DNA of 64,000 bases from Prevotella conceptionensis 9403948. GTDB lineage: Bacteria; Bacteroidota; Bacteroidia; Bacteroidales; Bacteroidaceae. Both the position numbers and the translations under genes were made by a program. The notes beneath the pieces are model-generated. The model had not been told where the DNA came from. It saw only the letters and a program-made list of their open reading frames with translations, and searched no databases. Positions 7,500 through 15,750 of the stretch are shown one piece after another; position 1 is the stretch's first letter; every line of letters starts with the position of its first letter. The stretch spans positions 374,423 through 438,422 of the forward strand of contig NZ_HE999444.1 in assembly GCF_000312305.1 (NCBI RefSeq). The letters run 5' to 3'.

Positions 7500-9791
7500 T
7501 TATTGTTCTTTCGTTTTTGTGTCATCGTTGTTGATGTTTGTGCCAACTCGCCGTGTTCTGAAACTCTTACCAAAAGTAATGTTGGCAGAGAGTGATATTG
7601 ATGAGGTGGATAGCTTGGACGTAATGGTTCGAAACCCTGTCTTGAAATGGTAGATTGTGGTGGTGCGTTGGTTCCACCCAAACACATCTTGGTAGTTGAG
7701 TGACAGCTCCAATAGGTCTTTAAGAAAGTTTCTTTTGACAAGAATAGAAAGCGAGGGGCGATGTGTAGTGCTGCTATTTAGGTCGAAAGACTTATTTATA
7801 TAGTTTCCGTTTAGGTTGAAATACCATCCCTTAGGCGCAGAAAAGCTTAGGTTTAAGGCACTGTTGACAGTCCATCCGCTTTGTTGTATGTTTCTCATGA
7901 GCGTTTTCTCTGCAAAGCGGTTATAGAGTTTATATTGCTCATGGTTTACGCTCATGTTGAAGTTAATGTTGAGTTTGTGGCTCAACATGGGCAGATAGAT
8001 GCCTGCTCCCATCCTGTAAATGTTGGCTCGTGCTGCATTTTCGTATGTGGAGCAGTCAAGATTATCACTGAATACCAATTCTATCAAATTTGTTGTGTGT
8101 GCGTATGTGGCGAAAGCATTGAGGTAGCTATTACGCAATTGTTTCCTAATTTGTAGTGAAAAGTTGTTGGTGTATTGTGGAGCGAGGTTGATGTTTCCTT
8201 GAAACTGTTCATGTTCGCTCACATAAAATGTTTCTGGATTGAGGTAATCCACGCTTGGCCTATTGATTTTGCGACTGTAAGAGGCAGAGATACTGCCTAT
8301 TTTGCTGTTGGCATTTAGAACCAGTGTGGGTAGAAGTGTGTGATAATTGCTGTGTTTTGTTTCCATTCTGTTAGCGGTCCATTCATTCCTAACGGCCACG
8401 TATGCGTCAAACGGACCACCTAAGCTAAAACTTTCCGTAAGGAACAGGTTGTGTATGTTGGTATAGAATTTTCGTGTATAGGCACTCAGCAAGTGTTGCC
8501 TGTAAATGTTTTTGTAACCCATTTGCAGGTCGTTTCCTTTTCCGATAAAGTGCAAGTTGTTAGCTTGGTATGAAAGTTCCCCTGTAAGCTCGTTCATGCC
8601 TGTTTCGTATATTAAGGAGACAGGCTGGTCGTTCTCGTTGGTTGACTTGTATTTGCGAAAGCGGGCTTTCAAGTTTAGTAGTTTGTTCTTGCTTATTTCG
8701 TAGCAAGACACAATGTTTATGTTGTGGCTGCCGTATCCTTCGGTGATTTTTTGTTTACCAGAGAATCCTGCTTTACTCTCTGTCTGGGCGTTTATCTTGC
8801 TGTTGAAACCAAAGAAGGTATAGGCTATTGATGCTTTAAATTTCGGAGTGGCAAAAATGCTTAGTTTTGCATTTGCTGTGCATTGCCCCACTTTTGCGCT
8901 TTTGTCTGAATGATAGTTCTGTTCTTCGTTCCATGCTATAGTCTGCCACGAGTGTTGATTGGAGAGGTGTCCCGATAGGAATGCGGTGAACTCTATGCTT
9001 TGTGTACGTAGTGTTATTTGAGGGAACGTGCCGTATCGTTCTTGCGAAAAATTAGCTGCGCTTAGGCTCATCTGCCCCTTTACTAAGGACGGCAAGTGTT
9101 TTTTCTTGATGACATTTATCACTCCACCATCCGATGCTTCGTCTGTTCCGTGCCTTAGTACCTCAACTCTCTCTATATCTTTCAGGTCTAGAGTCATCAG
9201 TTCTTTTATGTCTACCTCCCTATCGTCTATGCGTAGGCTTGTAGGCTTGTTGTTCCCAGGAAGTGAAAAGGAATCTCCGCTTTTCATCACACCTGGTAAA
9301 CGGCTCAATGCCATATCGGCCTTGGCATTCACAGGAAATCCTCTTCGATCAATGTCGAATGTTGTTTTGTTGGCACTAGTGCTGGCAATACGTTTGTATC
9401 CTGTTACTTTCACCTCTTGCAGCTCCAAGTGATTGAGGCGTATCTCGTGGATTTTGGTTTGCGAAAGAGTTAGTGTCGTATCCTTGGACTGGTACATAAA
9501 GGCGTGAATGCTCACCTTACACGTGTCTGTGTCTGGTACAGGAACAATTTGTGCAACAAAGATGCCATCCTCGTTCGTTTTGCCAATTGTCTTATTGTTG
9601 GCATAGTCTATGCTTACATTAATGTCGTTGAGTGACAATCCATTGTCTATTGTTATGTGAATTTTTAGATTTTGGGGTTGCTGTGCATGTACAAAAGATG
9701 AAGAAACTAACAGTAATACGGAGATAAGGCTTAATAATTTACGGCAGACAGATGTGCCTGCCGTAAAAAATGATAGTGAAACGGTAATCAT
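7500..9791 (-). CDS. TonB-receptor-like outer membrane beta-barrel protein
   Basis: About 763 residues from the start MITVSLSFFTAG at 9791, ten bases after the peptide gene stop; the frame opens further to 9827 but would then overlap that gene. A signal peptide ends near VSSSFVHAQQ. Residues about 40-115 form an Ig-like carboxypeptidase-regulatory domain (NEDGIFVAQIVPVPDTD). A plug follows with LSRLPGVMKSGDSF, RIDDREVDIKELM and the typical end VEVLRHGTDEASDGGVINVI. The remainder has alternating barrel strands and a short C-terminal tail after FGKSFRTRR. It resembles the outer membrane beta-barrel family (PF14905-type). No SusD partner is present. The substrate is unknown; the neighbouring exported peptide is a candidate cargo (inference). 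Confidence 0.75.
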   Translation of the reverse strand: MITVSLSFFTAGTSVCRKLLSLISVLLLVSSSFVHAQQPQNLKIHITIDNGLSLNDINVSIDYANNKTIGKTNEDGIFVAQIVPVPDTDTCKVSIHAFMYQSKDTTLTLSQTKIHEIRLNHLELQEVKVTGYKRIASTSANKTTFDIDRRGFPVNAKADMALSRLPGVMKSGDSFSLPGNNKPTSLRIDDREVDIKELMTLDLKDIERVEVLRHGTDEASDGGVINVIKKKHLPSLVKGQMSLSAANFSQERYGTFPQITLRTQSIEFTAFLSGHLSNQHSWQTIAWNEEQNYHSDKSAKVGQCTANAKLSIFATPKFKASIAYTFFGFNSKINAQTESKAGFSGKQKITEGYGSHNINIVSCYEISKNKLLNLKARFRKYKSTNENDQPVSLIYETGMNELTGELSYQANNLHFIGKGNDLQMGYKNIYRQHLLSAYTRKFYTNIHNLFLTESFSLGGPFDAYVAVRNEWTANRMETKHSNYHTLLPTLVLNANSKIGSISASYSRKINRPSVDYLNPETFYVSEHEQFQGNINLAPQYTNNFSLQIRKQLRNSYLNAFATYAHTTNLIELVFSDNLDCSTYENAARANIYRMGAGIYLPMLSHKLNINFNMSVNHEQYKLYNRFAEKTLMRNIQQSGWTVNSALNLSFSAPKGWYFNLNGNYINKSFDLNSSTTHRPSLSILVKRNFLKDLLELSLNYQDVFGWNQRTTTIYHFKTGFRTITSKLSTSSISLSANITFGKSFRTRRVGTNINNDDTKTKEQ

Positions 9792-9801
9792 TCTGCTACG
9801 T

Positions 9802-10005
9802 TTAAATTTCCACCCACTTTCCAACAAGTTGGGTCCCTTTCGTTGTTATTCCACAAGTGCCTTCCTCACCGAGACATCCACTGAATCCTGGCCCATAATC
9901 GACAGGTGGATTTGAGGGGTCTTCTACTTTTGCAGTTGTTGTACTAAACAAACTTGCTAGCACAATACCTGTGCAAATCATAGTTAATTTAAAAATTGTT
10001 TTCAT
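9802..10005 (-). CDS. Small exported two-cysteine peptide precursor
   Basis: A 67-residue protein with a clear signal peptide (MKTIFKLTMICTGIVLASLF, cleavage likely after STTTA) leaving about 42 residues. The mature part is Pro/Gly-rich (DPSNPPVDYGPGFSG) and has cysteines at 44 and 51 in GCLGEEGTCGITTKG, spaced for a disulfide loop. It resembles in size and layout the small exported precursors of Bacteroidota (NVEALA and DUF6520-type) that sit beside propeller and MauE-like genes, but lacks the NVEALA motif itself. A -7 element TAAATTTG lies at 10083-10076 on this strand. It is the first gene of the cassette. Confidence 0.7.
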   Translation of the reverse strand: MKTIFKLTMICTGIVLASLFSTTTAKVEDPSNPPVDYGPGFSGCLGEEGTCGITTKGTQLVGKWVEI

Positions 10006-10256
10006 GTTATTTTGTTTTTAGTTGTTATTTGCTGATGCCAGAAAAAGGCGCAGCAATTTTGATTAATTCTCATGGCAAATTTACAAATAAAATGCTTTAT
10101 TGTCTTCTTTTTGGTGGTTAAAAAAGGTTAATGCCTATGTGCCTGTATGCATATTACTAAAAACCGAGGTGCTATCGGCCACCTTCCAGCGCTTACTGAA
10201 AGCGTTTCTTGATGGCTCCTATATAAATAAGGAGTGGGGGAGAAGGGGGCGAGTGC

Positions 10257-12845
10257 CTAACTTCCCATTATCAAACTGCCCACTTGATATACCGCGGCAC
10301 TAACAACCCACGCCAGGCCTGTGGTGTAAAAGGCGGCGAACAATGCCCAACGCCACGAGCCGCTTTCGTTGCGAATGGCGGCAACCGTGGCAATACAGGG
10401 GAAGTAAAGCAACACGAAAATGAGGTAGGCATAGGCCGAGATGGGCGAAATGCCGTCGTTCAGCATTTGTCTACGCAAGCGTGTGTATTTCTCGGTGTCG
10501 TCGCCAGAGCTGTTGTCGTCGCTAAAACTGTCGTCGTCGGCATACAGCACGCCCATCGTTGAGGCCACAATCTCTTTTGCGCCAACGCCTGCAAGCAAAC
10601 TGACGTCTAGTTTCCAATCGAAACCTTGCAGACGGAATGCCGGCTCAATGGCCTTACCCATCCTGCCGATGATGCTTTGTTCTTGTTGCTGTTGCTTGTC
10701 TAGCTCGTCGTTGTGTGGGAAATATCCCAATGCCCAAACAATGATACTGGCCACAAGGATGATGCCGCCCATCTTCTGCAAATATTGTTTGCCTTTCTCC
10801 CATGTGTGTCGGGCGATGGCTTTTTTTGTGGGGAAACGATACGGCGGCAACTCCATCACGAAGGGCGTATCTTCGCCTTTCACCAAGAAACGACTGAAAA
10901 TCTTGCTCATTATCACGGCCATGAGTATGCCCACAACGTAAAGCGAAATCATAATTGCCGAGCGATACTTCAAGGCGAAGAACGTTCCCGTTATCATGAT
11001 GTAGATAGGCAGGCGCGCCGAACAACTCATCATGGGCAGGATAAGCATGGTTATCAGTCGGCTACGCCTGCTTTCGATGGTGCGTGTGGCCATTACCGCA
11101 GGCACATTGCAGCCAAAACCCATGATAAGGGGTATGAACGATTTGCCGTGCAGCCCCATCTTGTGCATCAACTTGTCCATGATAAAGGCCGCGCGAGCCA
11201 TGTATCCGCTGTCTTCCATGAACGAGATGAAGAAGTAGAGGATGAGAATTTGCGGCAGAAACACGATAACCGCGCCCACGCCGGCAATAATTCCATCGGC
11301 CAACATGGCCTTTACTGGCCCATTGGGCAGGGTCTGCTTTACCCATTCTCCCAGCCAATTTACGCCTTGGTCTATCCAATCCATAGGATATTGCCCCACG
11401 GTGAACGTTACCTGAAACATGATGTAGAGCAGCAAGAAGAAGATGGGGAACCCCCAAAACTTATGGGTAATGATGGCATCTAGCTTGTGGGTAAGCTTGT
11501 AGGTGTCGGTGGCTTTGCCCTCCTTGTAGCCTGCCTTGGCCAAAACGCCATGAATAAAGGCGTATTTGGCATCCATAATGGCTGTTTCGCAGTCCTCGTT
11601 AAGTTGTGTTTTTATGCTTTGTGCCTCCTTGTCGCGCGTGGCCAATATGGCCTTGGCGTTGCTTAACGAGGCCACTTCGCGTTCTGTTTCGGCATCGTTC
11701 TCCAACAGTTTGATGGCCAGGTATCGCGTATGGAACTTGTGCCTAACCTCTGGGTTCTGCTCAATTTGCAGTTTCAGGCGGTTGATACATAGTTCCAGCC
11801 TTGGGCCATGATTGATATGTACGTGTCTCGATACCTTGTTGTGCGGCTTAGCATCGGTTGTGGCAAAGTCTTCTTGGTGCTCGGTGGGCACGTCGTTCTT
11901 ATAGTCCTCGTGCCACTTTTGCAGGTCGGCAGCCACTTCGGGGTTGATGTTGCCGTCCTTGTCGATAAAGTCCATTCCCTCATACATGTTGATGATGATG
12001 TGGAAAAGCAGCTGCACGCCGCGCCCAGTCTTAAATACGGTGGGTATCATGGGCACACCCAATTGCTTGCCCAGCATTTCAAGGTTTATGGTGTCGCCGC
12101 GTTTCTCAAACTCGTCGTACATGTTTAGGGCGCACACCATACGCAAGTTCATGTCTACGAGTTGGGTGGTGAGGTAAAGGTTACGTTCCAAATTACTGGC
12201 ATCTAGCACGTTGATAACCACGTCGGGCGTTTTTTCAACGATCTGTTTGCGCACATATAGCTCCTCCGGACTATATGCCGAGAGCGAGTAAGTGCCTGGC
12301 AGGTCTACCAAATGAAACTCATAGCCCTCGAAACGTGCGACACCTTCCTTGGCATCGACGGTTACGCCCGAATAATTTCCCACCTTTTCGTGTGCTCCCG
12401 ATGCGAAGTTGAACAGCGATGTCTTTCCGCAGTTGGGGTTTCCCACCAGTGCCACGTTTATCACGCGGCGCTTGTGGCGTGCCGCTTGTTGCATCTTTTC
12501 TTCGCTAACGGGCATGTCGGTTGCCGTTGGCTGCGGCATGTCGTCCCTTTCGGCGTTCGTGCCCAATGTGTTTTCGGTGTCTTTCGTTTCGTCGTTGGGC
12601 GTGTCGATAAGCTTGGCTTCTTCTTCCGAAACCACTTCAATCATTTGCGCCTCGTCGCGGCGGAGCGAAATTTCGTAACCAAGTATCTTGTATTTCACGG
12701 GGTCTTGAAGGGGCGCATTGAGCAACACCTCCACGGTTTTACCCTTAATAAAGCCCATCTCTACAATGCGTTTTCTAAAACCGCCGTGGCCCAAAACTTT
12801 CACCACAACGGCTTTTTCTCCCGTTCTTAGTTCCGATAATCTCAT
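10257..12845 (-). CDS. feoAB: Ferrous iron transporter, FeoA-FeoB fusion
   Basis: An 862-residue chain. FeoA, an SH3-like domain, spans residues 1-75 (MRLSELRTGEKAVVVKVLGH). A polar linker follows (about 78-125). The FeoB GTPase domain has G1 VGNPNCGKTS at 134-143, G3 DLPGTYS and G4-like ALNMYDE. The membrane part has gate-type segments, including GFGCNVPAVMATRTIE and SCSARLPIYIMI. It imports Fe(II) across the inner membrane. The fusion of A and B is common in Bacteroidota. A -7 motif TAACTTTG lies at 12888-12881 on the minus strand; the nearest TTTG is 23 bp upstream, longer than ideal. No separate FeoC is visible. Confidence 0.95.
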   Translation of the reverse strand: MRLSELRTGEKAVVVKVLGHGGFRKRIVEMGFIKGKTVEVLLNAPLQDPVKYKILGYEISLRRDEAQMIEVVSEEEAKLIDTPNDETKDTENTLGTNAERDDMPQPTATDMPVSEEKMQQAARHKRRVINVALVGNPNCGKTSLFNFASGAHEKVGNYSGVTVDAKEGVARFEGYEFHLVDLPGTYSLSAYSPEELYVRKQIVEKTPDVVINVLDASNLERNLYLTTQLVDMNLRMVCALNMYDEFEKRGDTINLEMLGKQLGVPMIPTVFKTGRGVQLLFHIIINMYEGMDFIDKDGNINPEVAADLQKWHEDYKNDVPTEHQEDFATTDAKPHNKVSRHVHINHGPRLELCINRLKLQIEQNPEVRHKFHTRYLAIKLLENDAETEREVASLSNAKAILATRDKEAQSIKTQLNEDCETAIMDAKYAFIHGVLAKAGYKEGKATDTYKLTHKLDAIITHKFWGFPIFFLLLYIMFQVTFTVGQYPMDWIDQGVNWLGEWVKQTLPNGPVKAMLADGIIAGVGAVIVFLPQILILYFFISFMEDSGYMARAAFIMDKLMHKMGLHGKSFIPLIMGFGCNVPAVMATRTIESRRSRLITMLILPMMSCSARLPIYIMITGTFFALKYRSAIMISLYVVGILMAVIMSKIFSRFLVKGEDTPFVMELPPYRFPTKKAIARHTWEKGKQYLQKMGGIILVASIIVWALGYFPHNDELDKQQQQEQSIIGRMGKAIEPAFRLQGFDWKLDVSLLAGVGAKEIVASTMGVLYADDDSFSDDNSSGDDTEKYTRLRRQMLNDGISPISAYAYLIFVLLYFPCIATVAAIRNESGSWRWALFAAFYTTGLAWVVSAAVYQVGSLIMGS

Positions 12846-13447
12846 TTCCTATTTGTCTGTGTTACGTGTTTATGCCTACACAAAGTTATAACATTTCCGT
12901 TTGAGGGGTGGCAAATGGCGCGTTATCCTTTTTTAAAATACCTATAAATGGGTAGTGTTGGGCGTGCGCTTGCCACTTGGTTTACCTATTATTGATGATT
13001 TTTTCTGCCTTATATTTTGCTTTTCTCTTGTGCTGGTTAATGTAAGTAGTGCAGTTGTTGCACAGCATGTCACGGCATTTACACCCAAGCGGACTAATGC
13101 GCGATATGGGTTAAAATACGAATGTACCCATTTTAAGTGTCCATTTTACTCTCTTTTTACAATGGTAAGTATAACTATGATTTGTTAAATGGGTAATAAT
13201 GTTTTACAAAGCACACTCTTTGTGGCACCACCTTCTAGACGAAAATGAGGTGAAAACATATATAAAACGCACCGAAAAAAATCAATTTTGCACACCGCTC
13301 CAACGCGTTTTCTCCGCCATTTTTTGCAATCTCATATAACATTGCATCTCTCTTTGCTGAAAATAATCGCCCACTTTGCACCCTCAATAACACGAAAATG
13401 TATGAATATCTCTCGCTAATATGTGGTAAATATGCAGCAAAACCTAC
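12846..13447. other. Non-coding AT-rich stretch upstream of feoAB
   Basis: Apart from the feoAB promoter region near 12881 I see no gene here. Short open frames lack coding character and family resemblance. The sequence becomes AT-rich and leads into the repeat array that starts at 13448. Confidence 0.5.
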
Positions 13448-13850
13448 TGCAATATGCACCAAAACGGACTGCGTTTAGCATCAAAACGCGCTGTATTTAG
13501 CACCAAAACACACTGCATTTAGCACCAAAACGCAATTCAATATGCTGCAAATTACCATATTTTGGTGTTGATTTGTGGTCTATATCCGGGATAAAATGGT
13601 TTAGAATGTATATTTGACGGCAGGTAGTGACAAAGAAATGAAAAATAGCTTGATGAGTGTTTGGCTGACCCTTTAACCGTATAAATATTCTGCTTGCCGA
13701 CCATTAATGTGGGTGTTTTGCCTGATATTGGTGTAATATGCAATAAGTCAGGTTGTTACAAGTTTGCGGAATACGAGCGAAAATTCGCCTAATGTCCAGA
13801 TTTTTTGCGGTGAGGGCACTCATAATGTTAAAAAATGGTACGATATTTTT
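13448..13850 (+). repeat. Partial copy of the ~620-bp core repeat, with a 22-bp array
   Basis: Four 22-bp units start at 13448, 13470, 13492 and 13514, with consensus TGCRTTTAGCAYCAAAACGC. After a divergent middle, the 3' mark of the core appears at about 13784-13845: ATTTTTTGCGG, then GAGGGCACTCATAATGTTAA, matching the ends of the copies at 30184, 51609 and 63094. The first part of the core and any terminal inverted repeats were not recognised, so this copy looks degenerate. Confidence 0.7.
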
Positions 13851-14101
13851 ACAATGTTTGTAGGGCAGCTAGTGGCAAGTAAACTCGTATTAGTGGTTCG
13901 CCAGCTGGTGCCTATGGCTTATAAACACGATGTGTTAGTGTCTATAAATACCAGTTTATCCGACTTATACACCTTTGTAGTTGGCATCGCTAGACCAGCA
14001 AAAGTTTGTGAAGAGGTACTTAAAGAATGGCTTGCCTTTGGTTAAGACTTATATAGTGAAGTGGGCAATGTGGGTGCGAGCAGTGTCACAGCGTGTTGCA
14101 A

Positions 14102-14605
14102 CTATCTCCAAAGCATTTGAACAATCTGTGCTTCGGTATATTCAAAGTATTCGCCTTTATCGTTTATATTCCTTTCAAACAGCTTAGGGTCGTACGTATT
14201 AAAGTTTCTTTCCAAGAACAGCTTATAATACTCGTCTAGATGATATTTAAAAAGCTCTTTCAACGAACCATCTTCAGAGGATGTGTAGATGTCGGTTTTA
14301 AGCCTTTTTACAACCTCATAAAGTTCGTCCATAGTGATATTGTGTACGCATTGAGGTTCGGGCAGCACAATTTTGAAGGCCAAAACCTCGGCACCTTCTT
14401 CTTCCCACCATTCCCAAAGATTAAATTGCGACATGTCTTTCCCCGTAAGCTGATGAAGATAGTCGGCCAATTTGTTATATTCCACCAAATCTTCGTCCCC
14501 GTTTTCATCGCAATATGCTGTATAACTCATTATTGCTTTAAGGGCTATTGGGTAGCGTTTCTCAACCGTTTCGAAGTCGGGTTCTATCTCTTTTCTTAGT
14601 CGCAT
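14102..14605 (-). CDS. Hypothetical protein, acidic, soluble
   Basis: A 167-residue protein I do not recognise. It is rich in acidic and aromatic residues (FNLWEWWEEEGAEVLAF, YCDENGDEDLVEYNKLADY) and has no signal peptide or membrane segment. The pattern suggests a mostly helical cytoplasmic protein with one strand pair around residues 78-92. It is followed at lower coordinates by the repeat region and preceded by the ABC ATPase gene 104 bases away on the same strand, which may be co-transcribed. The reading frame is intact and clean, so I treat it as real. Confidence 0.6.
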   Translation of the reverse strand: MRLRKEIEPDFETVEKRYPIALKAIMSYTAYCDENGDEDLVEYNKLADYLHQLTGKDMSQFNLWEWWEEEGAEVLAFKIVLPEPQCVHNITMDELYEVVKRLKTDIYTSSEDGSLKELFKYHLDEYYKLFLERNFNTYDPKLFERNINDKGEYFEYTEAQIVQMLWR

Positions 14606-14709
14606 GTTCGCAATTGTGTTTATGTACGTCCTTTCTTATAGTGGGGCGTTTATCGCATATCTAGGTGCTTAAAGCCACGCCGTGCTTGGGAAAAACATTT
14701 TTGTAGAGG

Positions 14710-15414
14710 CTATTGGGCAGCGAAATAGTTTTCCAATTCGCGTATGGCAGCCGTATCAACAGTTTTGAAGTCGTTGATGATGAGGCCTTTTTCTAGTAAA
14801 ACGATGCGTGTGGAAATGTCGATGGTGTGTTGTAGGTTATGGCTCGACACGATAACCGTTGTGCCTTCGCGTTGTCCAAACTTAGAAAGTATGGCCTTTA
14901 AGGCATTTTGGCTGGTAGGGTCGAGAAAGTTAAAGGGTTCGTCGAGAATAAGAAATTGCGGGTGTGCAAGCATGGCGGCAATGATGCCCACCTTTTGTTT
15001 GTTGCCTGCCGAGAGGTCGCGTATAAGTTTCTTTTGGCCAAGTATTTCGCCAGCCATAAAGTTTTCAAACTGCTGCAACGTTTGTTCTAGGCTTTCATTG
15101 TCCATGCCCGATATGCTTGCAACGAAGTCGAAATACTCTTCGGGCGTTAGGTAGTCGATGAGAAAGCCCTCGTCGAGGTACACGCCCGTGTGTTGTTTCC
15201 ACGACTCGCTTTGCGTAGGGTCCACACCATTGAGGCTCACTTCGCCCGTGTTGGCTTTAACCAAGTCGGTAAGAAGTCTGAAAAAGGTGGTTTTTCCAGA
15301 GCCGTTGTTTCCCACTAGTCCTACAATTTCGTTGTCTGACATAGAAAAAACGGGGATAGAAACTGCCGTTTTATCCCCGTATTTTTTTGTAAGGTTGTTG
15401 ATGTTTACTTGCAT
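14710..15414 (-). CDS. ABC transporter ATP-binding protein (no adjacent permease)
   Basis: A 234-residue ATPase subunit. Visible motifs are Walker A LVGNNGSGKTT at about 33-43, the signature LSAGNKQKV, Walker B FLILDEP and the switch histidine in VIVSSHNLQHT. The closest type is the single-domain exporter ATPase that works with a separate membrane protein. No permease gene lies next to it: one side has secA, the other a soluble hypothetical protein. The partner is therefore encoded elsewhere or is unusual. A -7 motif TACCTTTG at 15716-15709 could serve it, with a leader of roughly 290 bases. Confidence 0.85.
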   Translation of the reverse strand: MQVNINNLTKKYGDKTAVSIPVFSMSDNEIVGLVGNNGSGKTTFFRLLTDLVKANTGEVSLNGVDPTQSESWKQHTGVYLDEGFLIDYLTPEEYFDFVASISGMDNESLEQTLQQFENFMAGEILGQKKLIRDLSAGNKQKVGIIAAMLAHPQFLILDEPFNFLDPTSQNALKAILSKFGQREGTTVIVSSHNLQHTIDISTRIVLLEKGLIINDFKTVDTAAIRELENYFAAQ

Positions 15415-15750
15415 CTTGTGCTTGTTTATGGCGGGTTATGCAATGCCATAGGCTCAACTTAACCCGCTTTGTTGGTGTGTATTTTCCTCCCCACAAAAGC
15501 GTTTTGCAGGGAGAAAAATGTTGTTGCGATGTTGTATAGGCATGTTCTATAAATCCCCCACAAGGGGTCAATTGACGTTCGTTGTATTGCTCTTCACTGT
15601 CTTTTTGCTTTTATCTGGCATCTTTCGCTTACGCTTTCAGAAAGCATAGTTCACAATGCTCCATCAAGAAGTAAGCAAAACCTGCTGAGCTAAAAGCTAA
15701 AAATATAGCAAAGGTAATTTTTAGAACCAGCCTATAACTCTGTTAGTGGC
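15415..15750. other. Intergenic region between secA and the ABC ATPase gene
   Basis: No gene is seen. The TACCTTTG motif at 15716-15709 (minus strand) is a plausible promoter for the ABC gene. The short palindrome AGCTAAAAGCT at about 15688-15698 lies just behind the secA stop but has no strong T-run, so I do not call it a terminator. Confidence 0.45.
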
